Origin: Choristoneura fumiferana
Lineage: Eukaryota > Arthropoda > Insecta > Lepidoptera > Tortricidae
DNA: 64,000 bases
Assembly: GCF_025370935.1 (NCBI RefSeq)
Contig: NC_133485.1
Coordinates: 10,498,215-10,562,214 of the forward strand
Direction: 5' to 3'
Shown here: one piece after another, positions 11,434 to 21,940 of the stretch
Position numbering within the stretch: the stretch's first letter is position 1
Layout of the letters: each line of letters begins with the position of its first letter
Translations under genes and position numbers: made by a program
Notes under the pieces: model-generated
The model's database searches: none
The model's input: only the letters and a program-made list of their open reading frames with translations
What the model was told of the DNA's origin: nothing

Positions 11434-12504
11434 ATTTTATTCATGAATATTTAATTTTATAGGTTTATAGTCCGAGTAATGGGCACAAGCCTCCTCTTAG
11501 AACCAGAAAAAAAACGTAGTGAAGAAACTGATTACATCTGCGAAGAAATTCAATGCTGTCTGAAAGTTCCCAATCTGCACTGAACCCGCGTGGGACGACA
11601 GCTTCAATCGGTATTTTTGATGCATTGTTACAAACTGTATCTAATACTGCGTAGAGTCAATGTATGGTATGTTAAAGCATAAATGATATTGTTTCAGATG
11701 TCAATTTCTCGTTACTTTATAAGATAACATAAAACCGCATGCTTAAAGTAAACATCACAGTTAACTTGTAATAAAATTACATCAACATCAACATACCATG
11801 CTAAGGTCATTAAACACAACATGTTTGCTTTACCGATCGCTATATCCCATTAGCTAATGTGAAAAGTTTTCTTTCTGACCAATAGACATTAACTAGGAAA
11901 ACTGAATCCAACAATTTTATCGGTATTTTGGCTGCTTCCGATCCAGTAAAATACAATAAAGGCTGAAGGCTATATTTGCTTGTATAGAAACTTGTAAACG
12001 AGATCGTATCGGGGAAACTACGAACCGCAGTAAATGTAGCACGAGCTTCCGCTTAAATATGTATATATTGGGTATCTTCTAATGACGGTTCCACGGAACA
12101 TCGGAACTGGGTAGTATTATAAGATTTATAACTATCGAGCACTTATTATTTCACAGCTATTTCAAAGGGGTCTATTTCGACTGGTCGAAAATTGTTAGTC
12201 ATAAGTAATGTAAATATGAATAATTATAAAACAAACCTAACCTAACCTAAGCTATAGAGTTCTGCAGGATGACCGGTTTCAGCGGGAAAAAGAATTATAA
12301 CTAACAAAAATGATGAAAACATTACATTGTGACTTATAAAATGATGGCAGACGAAAGGATCCCATTTCAAAGTTGTGTTCAAAAACCCACCAAAATCTAT
12401 TTCAGATGATTCTAGTTTTTAACCCCCGTCGCAGAAATATTGGTGTTGTAAGCTTAACGCCAATGTCTGTCTGTGGCATTGTAGCTCTTAAAGTGATGCG
12501 ATTT

Positions 12505-13114
12505 TTAGGGTTCCGTAGCCAAAATGGCAAAAACGGAACCCTTATAGTTTCGCCATGTGTGTCTGTCTGTCCGTCCGCGGCTTTGCTCAGGGACTATCAA
12601 TACTAGAAAGCTGTAATTTTGCACGAATATATATGTAAAATTTTAGAGTACAACTTCCAGTCGTTAAAATGAGGGTGTTTTTTTTTTCATCCAACCTTGC
12701 AGTGTGGGGTATTATTGGATAGGTATTTTAAAACCATTAGGGGTTTCTAATATGATTTTTCGATTCAGTGATTTGTTTGCAAATATTCAACTTTAAAGTT
12801 GCAAATTTTCATTAATATCTAAACCGGTGGGTGGAAAATTTGAAAAAATTCAGAATATCAAACTTAGAAGAAAACTATAAAGGTTAGTTTTCTTGAGAAT
12901 TATTAGAGTTTAAGAGTAAATAGCAGCCTAAGGTATAAAATAACTAAACTTGGAATATTCCGTGCGAAATACGAAAAATTATACTTATTTTTTTCGTAAT
13001 GCAACGGAGCCCTATTTCGGGCGTGTCCGATACGCTCTTGGTCGGTTTTTACTTCAAAGCGGTGCCCATGCGGTGGTTTTTAGCTGTTTCATTTAAATCG
13101 TTTTTGAGACATAA
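12505..13114 (+). repeat. Left arm of a fold-back repeat
   Basis: Contains the lepidopteran 'gggttccgtagccaaaatgg' repeat and continues to 'ggaatattccgtgcg'. Its reverse complement reappears at 13470-13988 and 21802-21940, interrupted by later insertions. Copy B has this arm (about 44265-44770) but no opposing arm. The N gap 13115-13214 lies in the loop. Confidence 0.85.
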
Positions 13115-13214
13115 NNNNNNNNNNNNNNNNNNNNNNNNNNNNNNNNNNNNNNNNNNNNNNNNNNNNNNNNNNNNNNNNNNNNNNNNNNNNNNNNNNNNNN
13201 NNNNNNNNNNNNNN
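13115..13214. other. Assembly gap (100 N)
   Basis: Exactly 100 unknown bases, the size conventionally used for gaps of unknown length in scaffolds. It coincides with the end of duplicated block copy A. Confidence 0.99.
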
Positions 13215-13469
13215 CTAAGGATTTCGTATTTTTAACCCCCGACGCAAAAAGAGGGGTGTTATAAGTTTGACCGCTGTGTGTCTGTCGGTGGCACCGTAGC
13301 TCTTAAACGGGTGGACCGGTTTGAATGCGTTTTTTTTTATTTAAAAGCAAGTTCCCTATCGATGGTTTTAAGACATGTTTTATCTTATCAAAATCGATTT
13401 AGCCATTTTTGAGATATTGAACTTTGAAGTGACAAAGACGGGGGTTTTCCAACTTTTTTTTGGTTAGGT

Positions 13470-13993
13470 TATGTACGGAATATTCCAAGTTTAGGTATAT
13501 TTTATACCTTAGGCTGTTATTTACTTTTAAACTACTAATAATTCTCAAGAAAACTTGACCGTTATAGTTTTCCTTGTAAGCTTGATATAGTTACTTACTA
13601 TCATCCTGAATTTTTTCATTTTTTTCCACCCACCGGTTTAGATTTTAGAGGGGGGGAAAGGGGACGCTCGATTTTAATGAAAATTTGCACTTTAAAATAA
13701 TAAAATAATAAAATATTTTATTTCCTTTTACAAGTAGGTTTAGAAATGACAGTTTCCGGGACCTCCCTTTAGGCTTACAGAGCCTGTGTTGGGACGTCCC
13801 GCTCTTCCTTTGCTTGGGTGATAGGTACTTTAAAGTTGAATATTTTGCAACCAAATCACTGAATCTAAAAATAGTTGTTGCAACCCCCTAATGGTTTTAA
13901 AAGACCTATCCAACGATACTTCACACTACAAGGTTGGATGAGAGAAAAAAACACCCCCACTTTACGTATATGGGGGGTACTCTACAAAAATGT
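13470..13993 (-). repeat. Right arm of the fold-back repeat, split by two insertions
   Basis: Reverse complement of 12505-12968, running on after the BEL element at 21797-21940. Inside it lies a 129-bp retroposon (13698-13826), and at its distal part the BEL/Pao element inserted at AATGT. Copy B's intact version of the arm (near 44380-44420) confirms what the unoccupied site looked like. Confidence 0.85.
13698..13826 (-). mobile_element. Short retroposon (LINE 3' end) with 8-bp TSD
   Basis: ACTTTAAA at 13690-13697 and 13827-13834 flanks 129 bp that the opposite arm of the fold-back lacks. The left end is an (ATA/AAATA) run, so the 3' tail faces left and the insertion is on the minus strand. 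A truncated open frame ends inside it; family not identified. Confidence 0.7.
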
Positions 13994-14362
13994 TGTTCCC
14001 GCCACGCGGGACGACTAACCATTCATCTCCTGAATCATTCGCTCACTCACTCATTCGAAGCGCGGCGCGAGCGCATCGCCCGCCGCCAGTCAAGTATTCG
14101 AAGCTGTCGCGAGAGGTCGTATCATTCGCTCCGCTCCGCGCTCGCTTAGCTCGATATATGCTACCTACCGGCCGGTACTAGAACTTGTAAAAGTGTGACA
14201 GTGCAGTGTCAATCCAGCTCAGTCCTCAGAGAAAGGACTACCATCAGCTCATCTCCGTTTCGCGGCGTTACCGCTTGCGAAAGCCAGTTCACCACACGTA
14301 AGTCCTTTCCCATTTCTCCCACTTTCTCACTCATCGTCGAATGTAAGCCCCCAGCGCTTACA
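13994..14362 (+). repeat. BEL/Pao 5' LTR
   Basis: Begins TGTTCCCGCCACGCGGGACG, which contains a short hairpin (CCCGCCACGCGGG), and ends GCGCTTACA. It matches 21429-21796 except for one extra T near 14277. Confidence 0.97.
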
Positions 14363-15813
14363 TCTTCTGGTCCTTCGAGCCATGCGCTGAGTAATGAGCG
14401 TAAGCATGCTACCACAATCTAGCAGGGTACACGCTATACGATACATCTTCTGGTCCTTCGATCCTTAGAACCCCTGCCCCTGTGGATAACAGACCCCACA
14501 GCTATTAATCAGCCCCAATAAATTACCCACATTGCAAAAAAAACCGTTAATTTGTCCCATTTAATTTCCGAATACTTTGCCGATTTAACGCACTTACAGT
14601 GTAATCTCAGCTCATAATTAGTAAAAAAAACAAACAAAGTACTTAAGGTACAATCCCAATTAGGTATTTAGAAACGGCAAACCACATTAATTACTCAGCC
14701 CATTCCAGAATTTTCTAGTCGTACACGAACTAGAAAAGTAACCTCAAAGTAACGTTGGTACCTATTGTCCTTTTAATCAACAAATCTCCACATTAAACTC
14801 ACATTATTCAATATAACAACCCATTTGCCAACTAATTACTTCTACCTAATATTGTCATATTATGGAATAAGGGTAGGTAGCAACTTCACTCAACGAACAT
14901 TCTCGAATATTTTTTATAAGTAGGAAGTTTCTTCAAAGGTAATATAATATTGTTTACAAACATCCATCGCGCGATAACAGGTGTAGTGTGATTGCATTGT
15001 TATTACATTATCCGTCGTTTGTCGGAACGTGGCTGGACTTGTCTAAGTGATAATTAAAACTTATACCTACTTACTACCATAACTAGCGTAAATATTACGC
15101 ACGTATTATTCTCAGCTCAAAGTTATTACTATAGTTATATTACGTACTTGTTGAGTACCTAGTTTATTTCATTTCAACGTACGTGTTCGAATTTAGGGTT
15201 CAGTACGGAACATCGGAAAACCATTGGTGAAATTATTAACAGTGGGTAACAGTTTCACCTTCCGAATCAGCACATTATTTTTTTTGTCCTTTATTAGAAC
15301 TTCCCATTGCAGTGGATTATATAGTGTTTATACAGGTTGCCCCAAAAATTTTAGTACATAGGCTGATAAAAATTTTTTCTTCTCATTATTTTTAAATACT
15401 CCTTCTCAGTTTTGTCCTAGTAACAAACAGTGAACGTAAACTCCGCTCAACACATTACGAGTTATACGATATACAGGGTGTCATAAAATACACTTGTAGA
15501 ATTTTTTATCTTTTCTTCACTTTTTTTTTCTCAAAACATCACTAATACAATTACATTCGCTACGTACATATACAGCCTGCTCAGATAAAAACAACACATA
15601 TATACAGTGATAAAAAAAAAACCCATTTATATTTTCACACACCTTTTCATTGTCTCATTACAATTTTAACACACTCATTGCCTATTACATAACACACCAC
15701 GATAAGTACCTATTCTATAACACATTAAATTCATCCACGGAACCCAATAAGAATTTACATTTAATTTTGTATTTTAATATTTTTTTTTATTTTTTTTTTC
15801 GTTTGGCTCAAAC
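14363..15813 (+). promoter_or_regulatory. BEL/Pao 5' leader with probable primer-binding region
   Basis: A long untranslated leader of about 1.45 kb. Just downstream of the LTR, TGGTCCTTCGAGCC (14368-14381) starts with TGG, as expected for pairing with a tRNA 3' CCA; the primer tRNA is not identified. The first part of it recurs at 14452 after an 84-bp interval. Two CAGCTCA motifs (14608, 15113) lie here. Primer-binding function is an inference from position. Confidence 0.5.
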
Positions 15814-17320
15814 ATGCCGACCAAATCTCAAGCCGCTATTTTCCGTGAGGCAACAAGAGCCATCACTCAGCTCAGGGAAATTTCAATGGCGGTGCTTAAC
15901 CAAGACACAAAATATACAATGGCTGACTTCACCGCGAGGTACGCCAAGGTGGACGAGCATAAGTTAAAATTGGAGGAAGTGTACCACGCCATATTGGACG
16001 CAAAAGATCTGACCAGTGACGTAGAGGCGGCGTACACTAAGGCTTACGATACGTCGGTTGCGGACTACAACCAAATACTTGTGGCTAACGCCGAACTCCA
16101 GCTCAAGTCAGCCCATTTGGAGAATACACTCCCCTCCACCTCAACCACACCTACAGCCGTTCTGCCTAAAATTGCGCTCCCCAAATTCAGCTCAAAAATA
16201 GAGGATTGGCCCTCCTTCATAGCCATCTTCAGAAGTCTCACTGATGACATGGCCACAATATCGGATGCAGTTAAACTCCACTATCTATTATCGTGTCTTA
16301 CAGGTGAGGCACGGAGCATGGTGTCTCACCTCCAGCTCACCAATGACAATTTCACCGTGGCCATGGACATCCTCACCCGACGGTATGAAAATCGACGCGT
16401 CCTGATCGACCGATTTGTCGACATAATCATGGGCTTACCACAAATTCACGCGCGTTCAGATATCCGCACATTATTTCTAACTCCGCTAATTTCAGCACAA
16501 TCCGCCCTGAACAATCTTGATCTGCCCATGAAGGATTGCGACTACGTGTTCGTGTCAATAGTCGTAAGAAAACTCAAGGGTGAGCTCCGGACCCTTTTTG
16601 AGCGCAAATACGGCAACCTTCAAACTCTGCCCACCCTCAACGACTTAATCCTATTCTTAGAGGAACACGCGCGTTGTGTCGAGACCGAGTGGTCTAGCCC
16701 AACTTCCCCGCAAGTCAGCCCACAGCCTCGTCAATACCGCAGGCAATCTCCAGTCACTCCTCCCCGACCCCCCCCCGGCTCGTCAGCCCACATATAAAGA
16801 AATACGTCCCATGGCCCCAGTTAGGACTCGCCCGGAGTACCTCGGTCCGTCCCCAACTCAACACAGACCAGTTTATTCAGCTCAACCCTCAACTCGTGAC
16901 GTCACCGCGGGTAACAATGCACCCTGCCCGTACTGCCGTGACAAAGGGCACAAGCTCATCGCCTGTCCACGGTACAACGACCAGCCTACCCAAGGCCGCT
17001 GGGATTTCATTCAGGCTCGCAATCGGTGTCAGCGCTGCCTGGGTCCCCATTATGAGAACGAGTGCAAGTCCACGCGAGCTTGCAAAGAGTGTGGAAGTGA
17101 TAAACACCACACATCACTTCATCGCCCCGGTGCTCCATCTCCAACTCATTCAGCCGCTCATCATCTACCTTCGCATCTCAGGGCACGGCCCAGACAGCGC
17201 CCGACCCATGAGTCCCAACACTATTCGGCCCACGCCTCACACATGACCCCACCGCCACAAAACAACCCACCCAATCACTCGCGTTCGCCCAGTAGGTCTC
17301 GTGTAGGTGGTCCGCAATGA
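15814..17320 (+). CDS. gag: BEL/Pao Gag (frameshifted)
   Basis: Structural protein that would assemble the cytoplasmic particle and bind element RNA. The ATG at 15814 has a good context (aaacATG). Residues 1-100 are helical; about residues 110-290 carry the BEL/Pao gag signature (LPKIALPKFS...EDWPSF; Pfam DUF1759 type). Frame 1 runs to 16797, but after a nine-C tract (16768-16776) the sensible reading continues in frame 2, which contains a CX2CX4HX4C knuckle from about 16925 and two further Cys/His clusters, then a proline/histidine/serine-rich tail. The frame-2 stop is TGA at 17318-17320. The shift is most simply one surplus C, either in the genome or in the assembly. Confidence 0.85.
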
Positions 17321-18840
17321 CTACCTGCAATAACCAAGTACTACGAAAGCGAAGCACATCAGCACAAACACACTCGCACAACCCACACATACTCTCATTT
17401 AGCTCAAACACAAAAACCACGAGCCCAACCTGCGATTTCAGCTCAAACAGTAAAACATAATTATAGTGATACTGCTCAACGTGAAGACCACGTAACTAAT
17501 ACACCGATTTTACTGCCTACCGTTTCGCTAAAAATAGCAGACGTGCATGGTCAGTATCATACAGCGCGTGCCCTGCTAGATTGTGGTAGCATGCTTACGC
17601 TCATTACTCAGCGCATGGCCCGAATGTTAAATTTACCGCCAAACTCAAACTCATTAAAAATCGCAGGTGTGGGCAACCAACACATACAAGAGTCAAAAGC
17701 ATCAGTAACAATAGTATGTCAACCTACACATCGAGACACACCTACGATTACGGCTACAGCTCATATCTTAAAAATGTTACCGGTTATCTACCATTACAAA
17801 AAAGTCCCACATATTGCACAAGTGAAAGGCCAGCCACCGATTCCCTTGGCGGATCAAGAGTACAACACTCCAGCTCCGATTGATCTTCTGTTGGGTTCAG
17901 ACGTTCTCGGCCAAGTTTTGGACGGGACTAAGGTCTCGTTAGGCCGCGGGAAGCCCATAGCCTTCGGCACGATTTTTGACTTCGCATTGATAGGGCCCAT
18001 TGAGGACATATGTGCGACACCAACGCACCAGACTAACTCAGCTCAAGTTATAAGCTCACAGCCTGAACCTGACGTATCTGCTCACGATATTTGCAAAGGT
18101 CTTGAGAGGTTCTGGGAGTCAGAAGAACCCCAAGCTCATATACAAACTAGCCCGTTACAAGAGCAGTGCGAACAAATTTTCCGCACCACAACCACTCGAG
18201 AACCATCAGGCCGTTATATGGTAGCATTACCGTTTCTTCCCGATTCGCCGACCCTAGGCAATACTCATGCTATCGCGCTACGTAGGTTTCTCAATCTCGA
18301 AAAGAAGCTACAAGCAAATCCGCCCCTCCGCTCAAAATATGTAGACTTTATGAATGATTATCTCAACTTGGGACACATGTCACCTTGTCACCCAAGTACC
18401 TTCGCAAACAAGCCTCACTTCTACATCCCTCATCATGGCATCTTCAAATCGGGGTCAGATAAGCTCCGCACTGTATTTGATGGTAGCAGCAAAAGCTCAA
18501 ATGGCGTCAGTCTCAACGATTGTCTGCACACAGGTCCCGCTCTCCAACAGGATATTGTTGACATTATCATGTCTTTTAGGACACATCCGTAGTCTTCATA
18601 CTGACATCAAAATGATGTTCAGGAACATACTTATCCACCCAGGTCATAGACAGTATCAACTCATTCTCTGGCGGTCCTCCCCCGACCAGCCGCTGCTCTC
18701 ACATATGCGCTCAATACTGTCACGTATGGTTTACGGTCAAGCCCGTACCATGCCATCCGCACTCTGCTCCAACTAGCCGATGACGAAGGTCACCGCTATC
18801 CTCAAGCTGCTCAAGTAATACGCCACTCAATTTTCGTTGA
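17321..18840 (+). pseudogene. pol: BEL/Pao Pol, protease and N-terminal reverse transcriptase
   Basis: Frame 2 is open directly after the TGA at 17318, with no other stop until 18592, so Pol is an in-frame continuation of Gag across a single stop codon. An aspartic protease motif LLDCGS occurs near 17573-17590 (the family usually has D-S/T-G; here D-C-G). RT begins near 18200; its fingers and palm include the KLRTVFDGS block (18460-18485) and TDIKMMF. Two compensating frame changes, near 18578 and 18697, leave about 120 bp in frame 3. Neither gap deletes recognisable residues. Translation normally gives one Gag-Pol polyprotein in this family. Confidence 0.8.
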
Positions 18841-20290
18841 CGATATACTCTGTGGTCATGATTCCGTGGAGTCTGCTCGAGCACTCCAAACCGAGTTAAT
18901 TAACCTACTTGCCCTAGGTGGCTTTCAGCTCAGTAAATGGACCTCAAACTCTTCCCAGCTCCTTGAACGGTTTCCAGATGACCAGTGTGACATGCCTAAA
19001 GACTTTGACATCAGACCGGAATCGAATTCCATTAAAGTATTGGGTATTCAATGGATTCCTCAATCGGATGAGTTCACTTATCGCATCTCTCTCCCCCCAC
19101 TTACCCAAATCACCAAGCGCTCTATCCTCAGCACAGTGGCGTCTCTCTATGACCCCAACGGTTGGGTTACACCAGTAATATTCCGCGCAAAGATTCTATT
19201 ACAAAAGTTATGGCTTCTGAAACTGGGATGGGACGAGCCCACTCCCGATGAAATCCAGACGGAATGGCAGCACATTTCAGAAGATCTGCCTCAACTCTCA
19301 TGTCTCCGTATACCTCGGCACATTTGCAAATATAAGCCCACGTCTACATACTCGCTGCACGGATTCGCAGACGCATCAGAAGCTGGTTTCGGTGCCGTCA
19401 TATACCTTCATGAGCTCAATGCCAATGGACAGGTCAATGTAAATCTAGTCATTGCCAAGTCAAAGGTTGCGCCTATCAAGAATCGGCTCACAATCCCAAA
19501 ACTGGAGCTATCAGCTGCAGCTCTTTTATCACAGCTCATGACTAGGGTGTCAACTAAATTGTCTGCTCACATTACTATCGACCAGCATACCTGTTGGTCA
19601 GATAGCACGATCGTTTTAGCGTGGCTAAACACGTCACCTCACCGACTTCAAACTTTCGAGGCCAACCGAGTTAGTAAAATAACGTCTAGTCCAATCAGCT
19701 CCACGTGGAGACATGTTCCCACGCATCTCAACTCAGCCGACTGTGCAAGCAGGGGAATGTCAGCCCAATCTCTCTCAAATCATGATCTCTGGTGGTCTCC
19801 CAGTTGGCTCAAAAAACCTCCGAGCACCTGGCCCCAGATGCCGACAGCTTTGGGTCATCATGTATTACCAGGCCTTAAGCCAAAAATGGTTCCAGCTCAT
19901 ATAGCAATACCCGATCTCGATCATGACTTGCTTACTCGCTTCAGCTCTCTTGACAAGCTCGTCGGAGTGACGGCTTGTATCAAGCGCTTTATTTTCAATT
20001 GTAGACACAATCCCGACGTACGACGCTTTGGTCCGCTCACAGCTAATGAGCGTAAGGACGCTCTGTTATTCTGGGTCTGCTCTGTTCAGCAAAATGAGTT
20101 TGCTGAGGATATTCATCGCCTTAAAACGAATAAGCTTTGTACCGCGCGACTTCAGCGCCTCTCACCATTTCTGAAAGACGGTCTCTTGAGAGTCGGTGGC
20201 CGTCTCTCTCACGCCTCAATTCGGTACGACGCTCAACATCCACTCATTCTACCCAGCTCTAGCCCACTCGTAGACCGACCGCATCATTGA
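18697..20290 (+). pseudogene. pol: BEL/Pao Pol, C-terminal reverse transcriptase and RNase H
   Basis: Frame 2 continues through the RT catalytic FVDD box (near 18835-18846), the connection region and RNase H. RNase H acidic residues are visible in FADASEAGFGA (about 19363), PKLELSAA (about 19498) and WSDSTIVLAWL (about 19598), and HLNSADCASRG follows (about 19725). The domain layout matches the Pfam Peptidase_A17 / BEL RT-RH region. The frame closes at 20290 in the sequence preceding the integrase zinc finger, where reading must move to frame 3. Confidence 0.85.
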
Positions 20291-21453
20291 TCACTGCCAT
20301 AAAATATACTGTCATCCTGGCGCCGACACTTTACATGCTATTTTACGTCAGCAATTCTGGATACTGTCCGCACGGCGGGCAATACGAAGTCGGGTGTTTA
20401 AATGTATTAGATGTTTCCGATGTCGCGCTCAACCTGACGCCCCACTTATGGGTGACCTTCCAGCAGATAGAGTTACCCCTCAGCCCGTATTTAGCCAAGT
20501 GACGACTGACTTTGCCGGCCCGTTTCTCGTTAAGTCTAGCACGTTGCGAAACGTTAAACTTTTGAAAGCATATTTTTGCATATTCGTGTGCCTTTCAACT
20601 AAGGCGGTTCACTTGGAGGCCGTCTCCGCTCTAACCACAGAAGCTTTTCTCGCGGCTTTACAACGGTTGTATCGCGACGTGGAACACCGATTTTGATTAG
20701 ATCAGATTGCGGCACGAATTATGTAGGCGCTCGAAATCAGCTCATTGACGTTCAGAACTTTCTCATGGCAAATAATGATGCAATCACACACAAACTTGCA
20801 AGTCAGCACATAACCTGGTTGTTAAACCCCCCAAAGGGGGCCTGGTTTGGCGCATTACATGAAATTAATGTGAAATCAACAAAGCAGTTGCTTTACCGTG
20901 TAATTGGTGAACAACACCTTACCTTTGAGGAATTCTGCACACTGCTGGCCCGAATCGAGGCCGTACTCAACTCTCGACCTCTCTGCCCACTTTCGTCCGA
21001 CCCATCGGACTTTGAACCTTAACTGCCGGTCATTTTATAATAGGCGTCCGCTCACTGCTCTGCCCGAACCGTCTTTTAACGATAGACCAATTTCTGCTCT
21101 AAAACGGTTTCAGCTCATACAAGCTCTCTCTCAACGCTTTTGGACATTGTGGACCAGATCCTACCTCCATACCCTTCAAACCCGCTCCAAATGGCTTTCC
21201 CCTCCTCACTCCTCAAGTTGGCGAACTCGTGCTCATAAAAGAAGATGACCTCCCACCGCTCCAATGGAGGCTGGGACGAATTACCCGCACAATACCTGGA
21301 AAGGATGGAGTGATCCGAGTGGTGGATCTGGACACGGCTCACGGACATCTGCGCAGACCTGTGCTTAAGATAGCCAGGCTGCCGTTGGATTCAGCTCAAG
21401 AAGAGGCCTTTCCCCGGGCCCCCCAGGATGTTCCCGCCACGCGGGACGACTAA
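20279..21453 (+). pseudogene. pol: BEL/Pao Pol, integrase and C-terminal domain
   Basis: An HHCC zinc finger (two His near 20295-20320, then a CX2C near 20409) is followed by the DDE core: Asp in TTDFAGPF (about 20508), Asp in IRSDCGTNY (about 20700) and Glu in GALHEINVKSTK (about 20860). A further domain (DUF5641 type) includes VGELVLIKEDD and DGVIRVVDLDT. Frame changes occur near 20279, 20668, 21018, 21042 and 21215. The last stop is at 21451-21453, so the coding region runs 25 bases into the 3' LTR. It would insert the cDNA into chromosomes if intact. Confidence 0.8.
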
Positions 21454-21796
21454 CCATTCATCTCCTGAATCATTCGCTCACTCACTCATTCGAAGCGCGG
21501 CGCGAGCGCATCGCCCGCCGCCAGTCAAGTATTCGAAGCTGTCGCGAGAGGTCGTATCATTCGCTCCGCTCCGCGCTCGCTTAGCTCGATATATGCTACC
21601 TACCGGCCGGTACTAGAACTTGTAAAAGTGTGACAGTGCAGTGTCAATCCAGCTCAGTCCTCAGAGAAAGGACTACCATCAGCTCATCTCCGTTTCGCGG
21701 CGTTACCGCTGCGAAAGCCAGTTCACCACACGTAAGTCCTTTCCCATTTCTCCCACTTTCTCACTCATCGTCGAATGTAAGCCCCCAGCGCTTACA
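21429..21796 (+). repeat. BEL/Pao 3' LTR
   Basis: 368 bp, TGTTCCC...GCTTACA, one base shorter than the 5' LTR. It is followed by AATGT and then the interrupted fold-back arm. Confidence 0.97.
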
Positions 21797-21940
21797 AATG
21801 TTTTTTAATTTTTTTATTGTACCCTTTTATTGGCATAGGTTACATATATATTCGTGCAAAATTACAGCTTTCTAGCATTGATAGTCCCTGAGCAAAGCCG
21901 CTATAAAAATGCCAAAATGGCAAAAACGGAACCCTAAAAA
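21797..21940 (-). repeat. Distal piece of fold-back right arm
   Basis: Reverse complement of the 'gggttccgtagcc...aatatatatgtaa' segment at about 12505-12650 and 44265-44390; it was separated from 13470-13993 by the BEL element. Confidence 0.85.

Larger units (their letters stand above)
1..13114 (+). repeat. 13-kb duplicated block, copy A
   Basis: This block recurs in the same orientation at 31930-44896: base 1 aligns with base 31930 and the last base before the N gap with about 44896. Order and content of nested repeats match throughout, including the SINE at 1067-1342 with the same target-site duplication. Copy-A-only sequence is a GA tract (6293-6571), an insertion at 9593-10600 and an insertion at 11104-11433. 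The left limit lies outside the window and the right limit is cut by a 100-N gap, so true duplication length is unknown. It may be a real segmental duplication or an uncollapsed second haplotype. Confidence 0.95.
13994..21796 (+). mobile_element. BEL/Pao LTR retrotransposon, full length
   Basis: The element spans 7803 bp with LTRs of 369 and 368 bp, TG...CA ends and a 5-bp target duplication AATGT (13989-13993 and 21797-21801). Gag, protease, reverse transcriptase, RNase H, integrase and the C-terminal domain follow in the order PR-RT-RH-IN. The LTRs appear to differ by one inserted T only, so the insertion is recent. The internal reading frame nevertheless has one in-frame TGA and about eight frame changes, so as sequenced it cannot make a complete polyprotein. 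It landed in the right arm of a fold-back repeat. Confidence 0.97.

Noticed and set aside
12233..12255. Telomere-like CCTAA repeats
   Set aside because: Only about three units, and variants occur in both block copies and in the surrounding repeat; it is not a telomere array.
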